Counted from the first letter of the stretch, positions 51,329 through 61,261 are shown. The stretch is DNA of 64,000 bases from an uncultured bacterium (GCA_937905825.1 CALCXM010000039.1:65326-129325), one strand, 5' to 3'. Notes: generated by a model from the sequence alone, not told the origin. A program made the numbers and translations.

Positions 51329-54300
51329 CTACTCCGGCTGGATGCGGATGCGCAAGTTGCTGATGCCAATCACGCGATCCTCGACGTTCGGGTAGAGAGC
51401 ACGCAGCGACTCGTCAAACACGACCGCAAAGCGGAACAGGTTGGCCGGCTGGGGGAACGTGTTGAGGAACTGAGGATGGCTCACGAAGGGCGTCAGGGAC
51501 CCAGCAGAAACCGCGGGTCCAGCCAGGTCCAGGTCGCAAGGGCTCGTCGCCCCCAGGTTTGCATTCACTCCCTGAAAGCGAACAACCACGTAGGAGCCGT
51601 CCGAGGGAACGCTCTCACCGTGGTTCAAGGTCGTTCCGAAGTACGTCTCGAAGTCGACTCCGGCACCCAGGAAGGGCACCACGTCGCTCAGGAAGACATC
51701 CTCATCGTAGGCATCGGTGGAATCCGCCTGGGGCACACCGCGATAGGGGAAGATGTGTTGCCCGTCAGAAAGCGTGTCGAACACGATGTCCATGTTCCAG
51801 CCGTAAAGAGCCGGGTCCATGTCCGGATTCGACGCCGCGTCTTCCACAAAGCGAATAGCGGCGGCACCCGCCGCGGCCTCCCCGGTCATCCAACAGGACT
51901 GGGCGCCCGAGTAGGATTCAGGACGGAAGGCCTGGTGCTCCGTGAAGCCATTGCCAGCCGCTGGGGTCCAGTCTCCAACGGACAGAATCGCCGCCGATTG
52001 GAACGGGACGTTGAAGGGATCCGAAGCGTTGGAGACGAAGGGGGTGATGAAGGGCGCATAGATCGCCGCTTCCGTGGCTTGATCGGTGAAGCTGTTGGTT
52101 TCGATGCGGATCAGGCCAGGGCCACCGTCGCCGCCAGTCGAGCCGCCCGCGCCGTTTCCGCCCGTGCCACCAGCAACATTGATGCCCGCTGCACTACCGG
52201 TGAGCGTGAAGCTGTTCGCTTGCATGCGCAGGCTACCGCCGGCACCGCCGCCACCGGGGGCCGCGTAGAAGCCACAGTCGGGATCAGCAGTGCTCGCGCT
52301 CGTACCTGCCTTGTCGCATTCAATGGGCAGCACGCCAGCTTGCGTGGCGCTACCACCGTCACCTCCGCTGCAATTGATCGTGCCGCGGAGGACCAGTTCC
52401 CGGCCAGCCACAAGCATCAAGGCACCACCGCCACCGCCGCCGCCTGCAGCGCTGTGATCGAAGATCGGGAACAGTCCCCAGTTGGGCGCAGCACACATGC
52501 TCGCGTGATTTCCACTGTTGTTCTGGGAAGCGAGGATCGAGGTGCCTCCACCTCCACCGCCGGAGCCGCCATTCAGGTTCTTGCGCCAGAACTCGAGGTT
52601 GCGCTTGTTCGTCGCGTTGGGTGCCGACCCAGGCGCTTCCAACGCCAAGGAAAGGTTCTCACCACCGGGGGTCTCGGGGGCCGTGTTCACCGCGTTCGGG
52701 TTCACCGGGAAATCGGGCAATCCATAGTCAAAGGACCGGGAAACTCCGCTGGTTCCGCCGAGGGCGTGGGAACCGCCGCTGCCCGCTCCGGCAACCTGAG
52801 CGACACGGCATCTCTCAGGAATCGGAGGGGTTCCCTGGTCAAGTCCAGTCCCCATGGAGTCCACCTCGAGGTCCCCGAAGTCCGGGCTCGTGGAGGAGAA
52901 CGAGGCTGGAAAGGTCTCTGGGAAATGGATGCCACCGAGTCCGCCCGTGGCCGCATCCGTGCCGCCGTCGACCACACCGCCAACTCCGACCCCTGGCTCG
53001 CCATCCGCAACCGCGGTCAAGAGCGCAAGGTCCGGGTCATTGTCCCAGGCGACGCCCCCAACGAACTCCAGGGTGGAGATGCCGGTTACGTCCAGGCGAT
53101 CAGCGCCCCGTCCACCTGCTCCCGCATTGGGTCCACCGACCCCGCCGTCTCCCCCGAGAGCAGTCGCAAAACCACTACCGGGGTAACTGTTCGGGGCGTC
53201 GGGAGTGGCGATCGGGTTGGAACGGCCACTGTTCGATAGGTGCGGCTCCGGCGTCTCACCCGAGAGGTCGAGCACACCTGCGATCACCATGTTGCCCCGG
53301 GCGAAGAGCCGGCCAGGTCGAGCGCCAGTTAGCATCACCATGCCACCGGACTTGATCTCCACCTCGCTGAATTCGAAAGCCTCCCCCACGGCGCTCACCG
53401 TGACCGTCGGCCAAGTCATCTCGTCCCCAGGCGTGTAGCTGTCCGGGTCGACGTTGCTCATGATCTCCTGCACCTGGCCGTCGAAATCGTCGGAGCTCGG
53501 AATCGGGAACGCCTGAGAAACCGTGTTCAGTTCGAGGGTCTCGTTGCCCTTGACGAGCAAGGCACCCAAGCGTCCCGAGCCGCCGCCGGAACCGTGGGCC
53601 AGTTTGCCGCTACCCCAGCTCGAACCGCTGGCGTTGATGTCCTCATTCAGGTTGCCCTTGAAGTCCTCCGTGATCACCTGCTCCGAGAAGTTCACAGAAA
53701 GCATCGTGAAGGTCAGGACCCCCGGATTCGCCAGGGGGTTGCCGACAACGTCTGTCAGTGCATTCGTGACCAGAAGGCGGTGGTTCTTGGGGTTCATCGG
53801 ATCCACCCCAGACGAAAGGAACGAGGTGTCCGCCAGCCCGCTTTCAGGGTCCAGTGTTCCAGTTGTCGGCGTGTAGACCGCCGTGGTCCGTAGCAAGTTC
53901 TCGAAGTCCACCACCACGTCCCAGCGGCCAGCTTGGAAAGTCGCACCGCCCCCCGCGGCTTCCCGAGTGATCGTCATGTTGGACGAGGTGCCCGACAATT
54001 GATCGGCCACGGTCGACTTGTTCATGATGTCATTGAAGATCAGCACAATTCTCGACTCGAGGGGCACGTCCGTCTGCCCGGAGAGCAGGGTGCCACCCAC
54101 GGGCAAGTACGTGACCGGGTCGTAGGTGACCAATCCAGTGACGGGATCAAGCGTGCTCGTCAGGTAGGCCGTGACCACCGGGTTTCCGGGGACCGGGTCG
54201 ATCAATGGCTCGGTGGTCCGCAAGGTGCATTCCATCAGGGTGGTATTGGCCTGTCCCCCTACGCTGCGAATGAAGGGCCCGGCATTCCCTTGATTGGTTC

Positions 54301-54727
54301 CCAGGATTTGAAGCTGGTACGTCTGCTGCGGATCGAATCCAAACTCCGGAACCCCGCTACCGCTGAAGGTCAGGCTTGGCCGGAAGACCAGGGTTCGCGA
54401 ATTGCCAGGGGCGGTTGTGAAGACCCCCTGTGGAACCGTGCCGTCGTCTAGGTTCACGAGTCGGAAACTCGCCGCGGTCACCGTGGTCAGATCCACAGGC
54501 TGGGAGAAGGTAATGCTCACCTCCGCGTTCTGGGCCACGTTCACAAGGGAACAGGACACGGGGGTTCCGCCCGCCGCGCTACCGCACCCCAAGGAACACG
54601 ACACGACGTACATCGGTGCTGTTCCGTTTGCCGTCGCACCGGACTCGCTGCCGGAACATCCTGCCAGGGAAAGTGAGAGGCCGAGAAGCGAGGCCTTGAG
54701 CACAAAGAGGGCTGTCTGCGTCTTCAT
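51329..54727 (-). CDS. Large Gly-rich surface lipoprotein with SbsA-type Ig-like domains (paralogue B)
   Basis: The 1132-residue protein starts with a lipobox (LSLSLAGCSGSES). Residues about 50-180 and 200-350 hold two SbsA-like Ig (Big_5) domains, recognised by NAEVSITFSQPVDLTTV with SFRLVNLDDG and by TDVPLESRIVLIFNDIMNKS. The middle (about 380-900) is Gly-rich with GSGGGSGRLG, GGSGGGGGGTS, HSAAGGGGGGG and GAPGGGGAGGSLR, repeating in a beta-roll-like fashion. The last 200 residues end with LRIRIQPE. It closely resembles the next gene, so they arose by duplication. Exposure on the cell surface as a structural or adhesive protein is likely. No enzymatic motif is seen. Confidence 0.82.
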   Translation of the reverse strand: MKTQTALFVLKASLLGLSLSLAGCSGSESGATANGTAPMYVVSCSLGCGSAAGGTPVSCSLVNVAQNAEVSITFSQPVDLTTVTAASFRLVNLDDGTVPQGVFTTAPGNSRTLVFRPSLTFSGSGVPEFGFDPQQTYQLQILGTNQGNAGPFIRSVGGQANTTLMECTLRTTEPLIDPVPGNPVVTAYLTSTLDPVTGLVTYDPVTYLPVGGTLLSGQTDVPLESRIVLIFNDIMNKSTVADQLSGTSSNMTITREAAGGGATFQAGRWDVVVDFENLLRTTAVYTPTTGTLDPESGLADTSFLSSGVDPMNPKNHRLLVTNALTDVVGNPLANPGVLTFTMLSVNFSEQVITEDFKGNLNEDINASGSSWGSGKLAHGSGGGSGRLGALLVKGNETLELNTVSQAFPIPSSDDFDGQVQEIMSNVDPDSYTPGDEMTWPTVTVSAVGEAFEFSEVEIKSGGMVMLTGARPGRLFARGNMVIAGVLDLSGETPEPHLSNSGRSNPIATPDAPNSYPGSGFATALGGDGGVGGPNAGAGGRGADRLDVTGISTLEFVGGVAWDNDPDLALLTAVADGEPGVGVGGVVDGGTDAATGGLGGIHFPETFPASFSSTSPDFGDLEVDSMGTGLDQGTPPIPERCRVAQVAGAGSGGSHALGGTSGVSRSFDYGLPDFPVNPNAVNTAPETPGGENLSLALEAPGSAPNATNKRNLEFWRKNLNGGSGGGGGGTSILASQNNSGNHASMCAAPNWGLFPIFDHSAAGGGGGGGALMLVAGRELVLRGTINCSGGDGGSATQAGVLPIECDKAGTSASTADPDCGFYAAPGGGGAGGSLRMQANSFTLTGSAAGINVAGGTGGNGAGGSTGGDGGPGLIRIETNSFTDQATEAAIYAPFITPFVSNASDPFNVPFQSAAILSVGDWTPAAGNGFTEHQAFRPESYSGAQSCWMTGEAAAGAAAIRFVEDAASNPDMDPALYGWNMDIVFDTLSDGQHIFPYRGVPQADSTDAYDEDVFLSDVVPFLGAGVDFETYFGTTLNHGESVPSDGSYVVVRFQGVNANLGATSPCDLDLAGPAVSAGSLTPFVSHPQFLNTFPQPANLFRFAVVFDESLRALYPNVEDRVIGISNLRIRIQPE

Positions 54728-54912
54728 TAGAGTGAAGAGAGTGGGGGTCGAATATGTGGGGGGAGACCCACAATTGCCGGTGAGCCGAGAGTGGAGCGCG
54801 CCAGGAACGGATCCTAGAGTCTCCCGAGTGCCATAAATAATAGGCCCTGGGGCCCTAGGTTTGCCATCCTTTTTGCAGGGATGCGGTTCCGGGGGCCCGA
54901 TCCGCCAACAAT

Positions 54913-54966
54913 CGGGCGGGGGCCCCCGGCCGCAACTGCGACTCGGGGACCCCCGCCCGTTTTTTT
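54913..54966 (+). terminator. Strong intrinsic terminator on the plus strand, between two minus-strand genes
   Basis: The stem pairs CGGGCGGGGG (54913-54922) with CCCCCGCCCG (54950-54959), extended by four more pairs, and is followed by seven T residues (54960-54966). The T run makes it a terminator for rightward transcription, yet both flanking genes run leftward. On the minus strand the hairpin is preceded, not followed, by the A/T run. Confidence 0.75.
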
Positions 54967-54978
54967 ACGATCCTAGCC

Positions 54979-57900
54979 CTACCTGGGCTGGACTCGGATC
55001 CGGAGGTTGGTCACCCCAAGAATTCGCAAGGTCAGGTTGAAATCCATCAAGTCATAGGCTTTCAGGGACTCGTCGAAGACCACGGCGAAGCGGATCAAGT
55101 TCGGGCTGTTGTCGAACTCATTCAGGTACTCCGGCCGTCCCACAAAAGGCGTCAGGGACCCACTTTCCACGTCAGGCCCTTCAAGGTCGAGGCTGCACAG
55201 GTTTCCCGCCCCCACGGTGGCCTGGACACCCTGGAAGCGCACAGCGATGTAGGACCCGAGGCTCGGATCCGACTCATCGTGGTTCAGGGTGGTCCCCAAG
55301 TAGGTCTCGAAGTCCAAACCGCTCAACAGATCGGGGCCAACCACAGCGTTGAAGTAGGCCTCGTCGTAGTTGTCCGTCGCGTCATTCGGCGGAACGCCAC
55401 GATACGGGAACAGTCGAATGTTGCCGTCCGGGCACATGAACCGGATGTCCATGTTCCAACCGAACAACTCAGGATCCGTGTTGGATGCGGCGTCCTCGAC
55501 GAACTCCAGACTGCTCGACCCGGGGGTGGCCACGGCAGCCATCCAGCAAGATTGGGAGCCGGAGTAAGCCTCAGGCCGATAGATCGGGTACTCCGTGAAG
55601 CCGGTCCCCGTGTCCGCGGGCGGACGCCAGGCGCCCACACTCAGGATCGCTGCGGACTTGAAGGGACTGTTGAACGGGTCGGAGACGTCCGCGATGACCG
55701 GCAAGATCTGGGGCGCGTAGGCATCCGCTTCGTCCGACTGATTCGTGAACGAGTTGTGCTCGATGCGCACCAGACCAGGGCCACCGGCACCGCCGGTCGA
55801 ACCAGAGCCACCCGTGCCGCCCAAACCACCTGCGACCGTCACGATCGCCGTGCCTTGCAGCTCCACTTCGGCCCCCTGCAGTCGGATGGCCCCACCGGCA
55901 CCGCCACCACCGGGAGCCGCGAAGCCACCGCAGTTGGGATTCGGGAACTCGGTCGAACCGTTCTGTGTGCACTCCGTGGGACTCGAATTTTCGCCATTCG
56001 AGCTACCGCCCGAACCGCCACTGCAATCGATGGTGCCGCCCACAGTGAGCTTGCGACCAGCCACCAACATGACGCCTCCCCCGCCGCCGCCACCGGCGGC
56101 AGCGCTGTGGTCCCAGAAACCGTTGAGGCCCCAATTGTTCGGCCCGGTGCACCCGGTGACTCCGGAGTAGTCATGGTTCTGGGAGCCGAACAAGGACGTC
56201 CCGCCACCACCGCCGCCAGAGCCGCCATTCAAGTTCTGGCGCCAGAACTCCAGGTTGCGCTTGTTCAACACGTTGATCGCGGAACCGGGCGCCTCCAAGG
56301 AGAGGGACAGGTTGTCACCTCCCGGGGTCTCAGGTGCCGTGTTGAGGTTCACTCCAGGCCAGATGGCCACGAAGGCGCTAACGGCGACTCCGACTCCTCC
56401 GACCAAAGCATGAGAGCCACCGCTGCCTGGCCCTGCGGCTTGGGCGACCCGGCAGTTCTCAGCGAATCCCATGTCGGAAAGCTCCACATTGCCGAAGCCG
56501 GCGTTCTGGTGGAAGAGTTCCGTGGGCAGGACACTCGGCCAGTGAACACCACCGATTCCGCCCGTGGCATCCAGGGTTCCCTGGTCCGCGGCGCCACCGA
56601 CGCCGTATCCGGGCTCGCCGTCAGTGAAGGGTGCGGGTCCACCAGCGGGCCAGACGATGCCCCCGGCGTTCTCCATCGAAGAATGGAGCCCACTCACGTC
56701 CAGGCGCGTTGCACCAGAGCCGCCGGCGCCGCCGTTCGGCCCAGCCTCTCCGCCTGTTCCGCCATAGCGCGTGGCAACGCCTGACTGCTCGTTCGCATCC
56801 TTCGTCGAGCCCGAGTTCGAGCGGTGTGCTTCTGGAGTCTCTCCGGACAAGTTCAGAACGCCGTTATGGACCAAGTTGCCCCGGGCAAAGATACGCCCCG
56901 GCTCAGCCCCTTCCAGGATCAGGATCGCGCCGGGATCGATTTGAACCTTGGAGAACTCGAAGCCCTGTCCATTGGTGTCGATCGTGACCGTCGGCCAATC
57001 GCTCGGGTTGTTGGGATCGTACAAATCAGGATCCCCCGTCACGTTGAGAGGCTCCTCATTGCTCAGGATGGAAACCAACTGACCCGAGAACTGCGACGTC
57101 AAAGCGATCGGGAAGTTCTGCGAGTCGGTGCTCAAGGTGAGCGATTCCCCGCCGGTTAGTCGCAGAGGTCCGAGACGCCCGGAACCACCGCCCGTTCCAT
57201 TCGTCAGGAGGCCCGAGCCCCAAGCTGCGCCACTGGCCGCGAGGTCTTCATTCAGATTGGTGGTGAAGTCCTCCGTCAAGGTTTGCTCAGGGAAGGACGC
57301 AACCAAAGTCGTGAAGGTCAAGGCCCCGGCATTGGACAAGGCGTTGCCGACCACATCCTGGAGCTGGTTCGTGATGGTGAACGTGTGGTCGAGCGGGTTC
57401 ATCGCGTCGTTGCCAGCCGTCAAGAAGTTCTGGTCCGGCAACCCCGTCTCTGGATCCGTCGAGCCAGATGTCGGCGTGAACACCGCGAGCGTTCGCAGCA
57501 AGTTGTCGTAGTCCACCGTGACGTCCCAACGCCCGTCCTGGTCCCGGGGGTCACCCGTGGTGTTGGCACGCACCATCGACATGGTCGCGGACACACCGGT
57601 CAACTGATTCGCAATGGTCGACTTGTTCATGACATCGTCAATGACCAGCACAATCTTCGACTTCAGCGGAACGTCCGTCGACCCATCGAGCAAGGTGCCT
57701 CCGATGGGAAGGCTCTCTGCGCCGCCGTACTCCACGGCCCCGGTGGTTGCGTTGAAGGTGCTCGTCACGTAGGCAGTCACGGACGGGGCGCCGGGGACCG
57801 GGTCGATCGGGGGAGCAACCGTTTGAACGGTGCAGTCCAGGATCGTTGAGTTCATCTTGCCGCCCAGGCTTTGAATGAACGGTCCCGGGCCCGAGCCAAG

Positions 57901-58338
57901 GGCGCCTTGGATCGAGATCTGATAAGTCTCGTTCTGTTCGAAGCCAAACTCGGGGATGCCGGCCCCGGTGAAGGTCAAGCTAGGTCGGAAGACCAGGAGC
58001 CGCGAGTTGGAAGACGACACCGTGAAAACGCCATCCGGCACGGTGCCATTGTTCAGGTTCACGATCCGGAAGGAGGAGGAGTTCACGCTGCTCAACTTCA
58101 CGGGCTGCGAAAAGAGAACGGTGATCTCGGAGTTCCGGCTGATGTTCACCAGGGAGCAATTGACATTGGTGTTCCCCGCGGCGTTTCCGCATCCGAGCGA
58201 GCAGGACTCGATGTACATGGGTCCGTTCGAGGCCTTGTCCTCCGCCGACTCGCTTCCGGAGCAACCGGTGAGGGCAAAGAGGAGGCCAAGGAGAATCGCC
58301 TGGGCAGTGAATTGGGCTGTCTGCGTCTTCATTTCCAA
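54979..58338 (-). CDS. Large Gly-rich surface lipoprotein with SbsA-type Ig-like domains (paralogue A)
   Basis: The 1119-residue protein has the same plan as its downstream neighbour: lipobox LFALTGCSGSES, an MYIESCSLGCGNAAG segment, and two Ig-like domains (NSEITVLFSQPVKLSSV and TDVPLKSKIVLVIDDVMN). The Gly-rich middle has NGGSGGGGGGTSLFG, HSAAAGGGGGGG and GFAAPGGGGAGG, and the C-terminus ends LRIRVQPR. The conserved CSLGCG cysteines may form disulfides. ATG codons at 58338 and 58332 are possible starts. Near-equal length and shared motifs from end to end point to tandem gene duplication. Its function is not known; surface anchoring is inferred. Confidence 0.82.
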   Translation of the reverse strand: MEMKTQTAQFTAQAILLGLLFALTGCSGSESAEDKASNGPMYIESCSLGCGNAAGNTNVNCSLVNISRNSEITVLFSQPVKLSSVNSSSFRIVNLNNGTVPDGVFTVSSSNSRLLVFRPSLTFTGAGIPEFGFEQNETYQISIQGALGSGPGPFIQSLGGKMNSTILDCTVQTVAPPIDPVPGAPSVTAYVTSTFNATTGAVEYGGAESLPIGGTLLDGSTDVPLKSKIVLVIDDVMNKSTIANQLTGVSATMSMVRANTTGDPRDQDGRWDVTVDYDNLLRTLAVFTPTSGSTDPETGLPDQNFLTAGNDAMNPLDHTFTITNQLQDVVGNALSNAGALTFTTLVASFPEQTLTEDFTTNLNEDLAASGAAWGSGLLTNGTGGGSGRLGPLRLTGGESLTLSTDSQNFPIALTSQFSGQLVSILSNEEPLNVTGDPDLYDPNNPSDWPTVTIDTNGQGFEFSKVQIDPGAILILEGAEPGRIFARGNLVHNGVLNLSGETPEAHRSNSGSTKDANEQSGVATRYGGTGGEAGPNGGAGGSGATRLDVSGLHSSMENAGGIVWPAGGPAPFTDGEPGYGVGGAADQGTLDATGGIGGVHWPSVLPTELFHQNAGFGNVELSDMGFAENCRVAQAAGPGSGGSHALVGGVGVAVSAFVAIWPGVNLNTAPETPGGDNLSLSLEAPGSAINVLNKRNLEFWRQNLNGGSGGGGGGTSLFGSQNHDYSGVTGCTGPNNWGLNGFWDHSAAAGGGGGGGVMLVAGRKLTVGGTIDCSGGSGGSSNGENSSPTECTQNGSTEFPNPNCGGFAAPGGGGAGGAIRLQGAEVELQGTAIVTVAGGLGGTGGSGSTGGAGGPGLVRIEHNSFTNQSDEADAYAPQILPVIADVSDPFNSPFKSAAILSVGAWRPPADTGTGFTEYPIYRPEAYSGSQSCWMAAVATPGSSSLEFVEDAASNTDPELFGWNMDIRFMCPDGNIRLFPYRGVPPNDATDNYDEAYFNAVVGPDLLSGLDFETYLGTTLNHDESDPSLGSYIAVRFQGVQATVGAGNLCSLDLEGPDVESGSLTPFVGRPEYLNEFDNSPNLIRFAVVFDESLKAYDLMDFNLTLRILGVTNLRIRVQPR

Positions 58339-58683
58339 TGGAAAGTTGGGGACGGAATGCGATGCCCGCCGGGGATGGGGGGCGCGGATGGGAGTCTCTG
58401 ATGGCGGTGGCCTAACTTCCCAAGTCCAGGCACTATAAGTGCACGCGCCGTGTCATTGCCAGGTTATTTGAGCGCGGGAGCCCTCCGCAGCCAGCCCTCG
58501 CAGACTATCTGGAGGCCGCCACTTGGCGCGGCGCCTGGACGGCGCGATACTTGCCGGGGTCTACCCCACTGAGACTGCCGGCAGCCAGCTTGGACCCCCA
58601 ACGCCCTCGGCCTTCCAATTCTCTAGCTCGACCGGCCCTTTGCACATGCAGGCCCACCCCCAACCTGGTGGGCCCCTTTCTTC
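58339..58683. other. Divergent intergenic region, no gene seen
   Basis: These 345 bases separate the leftward lipoprotein gene from the rightward HEAT-like gene. A short palindrome-like element, GGCACTATAAGTGC, lies near 58428-58441 and could be part of the leftward promoter. Nothing else was recognised. Confidence 0.4.
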
Positions 58684-59649
58684 ATGATCAACCCCCTCTC
58701 GACCTTGCGCACCTCCTGCGAATCCACCAGAGCCTCGAGTGCACAATCGCACACACTTCCAAGGCCCTTCGCACGCTCCCGTCGCTCCAACCTGCTCCTC
58801 ACCTTGGCCCTGGGGATTTGCATGGGCACCCAGAGCTCCTGCGGGGATCAAGCTCAGAGCGCGGCGGAAGCGCAGGTTCAGGCCAAGAGTGAGAACACCG
58901 CGAAGGCCATCGAGCGCTTGATCGAGCTGTCCACCGGATTGGACCCGACTCTGACCAGCGACCACCACGACCGCCACCTGCATGCACGGCGAGCCTTCAT
59001 GGAGGAGATTCGCCAGGGATCCAAAGAGATTGGCCTGGCCGCCCTCGATCGCTTCCTCGAGGTGGAAGAGCAAGTGGAGGTGGCCCCGATTCTGGTGCGC
59101 GTGAACTTGCTCGACGTGGCGGCGTACACCGCCACCGAAGAAACCCAACCCCTGCTCGAAACCCTGTTGCTCGAGTACGGCCACCGCATCGACATTCGCA
59201 CGGAGGCCACCTTGTTGATGGGCAAGGTCTCCCCCGCCCGCGCGGTCGAATTGATCGCGCCGATCTTGAAGCGCACGAAGAACACTTCGACCATGCCAGC
59301 GGATGAGTTCTTGCTCGCCGCCTACATCAACGGCTGCAAGGGCTCCAACCAAGACCCGACGGGCATCCTGGCCGACGTGGCCACGAACATCTACAAGGAA
59401 GACTCCGCGCGCCACCTGGCCGTCAAAGAGCTCGGCAACCAAGACTCGAAGTTGGCGCGCTTGGCCCTGCGCCAAATTCTGGTGGAGTCCACCGGCAACG
59501 CCTACCTCAGGCGCAAGGCCGCCCAAGCCATTCGCAAGAGCTTCGCCCGTGAAGAGGCCTGCGAGATCTTCCAACTCATCGCAACCCGCGAAGCCGACAA
59601 CAACTTCCTCATGTTCCTCGGGGACATGATCGAGGAGAACTGCGAGTGA
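58684..59649 (+). CDS. HEAT-like helical exported protein
   Basis: The 321-residue product has a long basic lead (PFARSRRSN) and a hydrophobic segment (LLLTLALGICMG), so it is probably exported or anchored. Its cysteine in QSSCGD gives only a weak lipobox. The rest is helical and repetitive with pairs such as AARRFMEEIRQGSKEIGL-like and ESTGNAYLRRKAAQAIRKSF (quoted in part: YLRRKAAQAI), the rhythm of HEAT repeats. It does not match a named family. Its stop overlaps the tatD GTG start as GTGA (59646-59649), so the two are translated together. Confidence 0.68.
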   Translation: MINPLSTLRTSCESTRASSAQSHTLPRPFARSRRSNLLLTLALGICMGTQSSCGDQAQSAAEAQVQAKSENTAKAIERLIELSTGLDPTLTSDHHDRHLHARRAFMEEIRQGSKEIGLAALDRFLEVEEQVEVAPILVRVNLLDVAAYTATEETQPLLETLLLEYGHRIDIRTEATLLMGKVSPARAVELIAPILKRTKNTSTMPADEFLLAAYINGCKGSNQDPTGILADVATNIYKEDSARHLAVKELGNQDSKLARLALRQILVESTGNAYLRRKAAQAIRKSFAREEACEIFQLIATREADNNFLMFLGDMIEENCE

Positions 59650-60404
59650 TCACGGACACCCACGCGCACATCTTCTGGAACAACTTTGACGAGGATCGCC
59701 TGGCGGTCATCGAGCGCGCCCGGGAAGCCGGGGTCAGCCGCATGTTGGTGGTGGGCACGGATCTGGAAACTTCCAAGCAGTGCTTCGAGCTGTGCGCGCA
59801 GCACGAAGGGCTCTACCCCACCGCGGGCATCCATCCCCACGACGCGGAATCCGCCAGCCCGGAGATCCTCGCGGAGATCCGCGCCCTGTGCAGCCGGGAG
59901 GATTGCGTGGCCGTGGGCGAAACGGGGCTCGACTACTTCAAGGAGTACTCCCCCGCCGCTCTGCAACGGGACAACTTTCGCTTCCACCTGAAGCTCGCCC
60001 GGGAACTCGACAAGCCCGTCATCATCCATTGCCGCGACGCCCACGCGGACACCTTGAAACTCGTGCAGGAGTACCCGGGCGTGCGCGGAGTGATGCACTG
60101 CTACACCATGGGCGTCGAGGAGCTTCCGGGTTACCTGGAAGCAGGGCTCTACATCTCCTTCTCCGGGGTCGTCACCTTCCCCAAGAATGTGGAGAACCGC
60201 GCCGCCGCTGCCGCGGTTCCCGAGGATCGCTTGCTGGTGGAAACGGACTGCCCCTTTCTCGCTCCCCAAGGCAAGCGCGGCAAGCGCAACGAGCCGGCCC
60301 TGGTGGCCTTGACCTTGGCGCACATTGCCGAGGTGCGCGGTGTCGAGACGGAGGCCCTCGCGATCGTGACCAGCGCCAACGCGGAACGGCTCTTCGCGTT
60401 GTAG
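59646..60404 (+). CDS. tatD: TatD-family metal-dependent hydrolase (DNase)
   Basis: The GTG at 59646 overlaps the previous stop. The 252-residue protein has the full TatD set: TDTHAHIFW (HxH), AGIHPHDAES, VAVGETGLDYF with the catalytic Glu, VIIHCRDAHADT, MHCYTMG, and VETDCPFLAPQGKRGKRNEP. These residues hold two or three metals. TatD enzymes are 3' to 5' exonucleases used in DNA repair and breakdown. Convergent with the pilin gene, with a shared terminator between them. Confidence 0.94.
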   Translation: MITDTHAHIFWNNFDEDRLAVIERAREAGVSRMLVVGTDLETSKQCFELCAQHEGLYPTAGIHPHDAESASPEILAEIRALCSREDCVAVGETGLDYFKEYSPAALQRDNFRFHLKLARELDKPVIIHCRDAHADTLKLVQEYPGVRGVMHCYTMGVEELPGYLEAGLYISFSGVVTFPKNVENRAAAAAVPEDRLLVETDCPFLAPQGKRGKRNEPALVALTLAHIAEVRGVETEALAIVTSANAERLFAL

Positions 60405-60465
60405 CTAGGGAAGGCTCGCGCCAAACAAGGGCTCGTCCCATGCCGCAGCACTCAAGGCACAACGG

Positions 60466-60500
60466 AACAAGGCGCCGCTCCCAGGGAGCGACGCCTTGTT
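60466..60500. terminator. Bidirectional terminator between tatD and the pilin gene
   Basis: AACAAGGCG (60466-60474) pairs with CGCCTTGTT (60492-60500), and after one mismatch CGCTCC pairs with GGAGCG around a 3-base loop. It lies between convergent genes and can act on both. Confidence 0.8.
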
Positions 60501-60507
60501 CTTGAGG

Positions 60508-60527
60508 TTAGCTGGCTAGCCAGCTAA
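60508..60527. repeat. Perfect 20-bp palindrome
   Basis: TTAGCTGGCTAGCCAGCTAA reads the same on both strands. It lies 6 bases past the pilin stop codon (60533-60535), next to the bidirectional hairpin. It may add to termination or be a protein-binding site. Confidence 0.6.
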
Positions 60528-60532
60528 GTGCA

Positions 60533-61261
60533 CTACTGGACCGGAACCCAGGTGTTGGTGTCGACACCAGCAGCGCCAGAAGCGATGGGCTGGTTCATGC
60601 CTGCGGCGGTGTACGCAGCGGTGTACAGCGGAACGTCCGCTGCACCGGTGTACTGGGTAGCACCAGCAAGACGGTTGTTCATCTGAAGCAAGTCGCCTTC
60701 TTGGTTGATGAAGAATGCGCGATTGCCAGACTGACCAACACCGGCGGGCCATGCGTAGGCGCACCACAGGATCTCAGCGTTGTTGGGACCCGTACCAGCG
60801 GTACCGACAGCGGGGCCAGCAGCCTCGAGAACACCAACGGGAACCGCTGCGTTGTCGGGCAGGTAGACTGCGAAGCAGTAACCCGAGCGTGAAACAACAC
60901 CGTTGGCGTCGATGTTGCCAAAGGCACTCGAGAGCACGGAAGGAGTCAGGATGTCGGTGGCGGCACCGATGGCTGCAGCGCCAGCTCCGTCATCGACACG
61001 CATCTGACGAATGCCAGCGAGCTCGCCCAAGAAGGCGTACTCACCGCCACCGTCGGAGTCGGTGTCGATTGCGGCCGAGGACTGAACCTGGGCCTGCGCC
61101 GAAGAGATCGAGCGCAAGGTGGCGATAGCGGCCGACTCGTTCGCAGCAAGGCGAGCGCTCAGCAACTTCGGAATGGCGATGGATGCGATGATCGCGATAA
61201 TAGCGACCACGATCATGAGTTCGATGAGCGTGAAGCCCGCGCGGTTTCGGTTACGAATCAT
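60533..61261 (-). CDS. Type IV pilin / type II pseudopilin major subunit
   Basis: The 242-residue protein has a six-residue basic leader with cleavage site and N-methylation helix: RNRAG followed by FTLIELMIVVAIIAIIASIA, including Glu5 of the mature pilin. The remainder is low in charge and rich in Ala and Gly. A pair of cysteines near the C-terminal half (GYCFAVY and LWCAYAW) may form the usual pilin disulfide. It is processed by a prepilin peptidase and assembled by the PilB/PilC machine encoded next to it. Whether the fibre is a true pilus or a secretion pseudopilus is not determined. A sigma-54-like site precedes it. Confidence 0.88.
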   Translation of the reverse strand: MIRNRNRAGFTLIELMIVVAIIAIIASIAIPKLLSARLAANESAAIATLRSISSAQAQVQSSAAIDTDSDGGGEYAFLGELAGIRQMRVDDGAGAAAIGAATDILTPSVLSSAFGNIDANGVVSRSGYCFAVYLPDNAAVPVGVLEAAGPAVGTAGTGPNNAEILWCAYAWPAGVGQSGNRAFFINQEGDLLQMNNRLAGATQYTGAADVPLYTAAYTAAGMNQPIASGAAGVDTNTWVPVQ

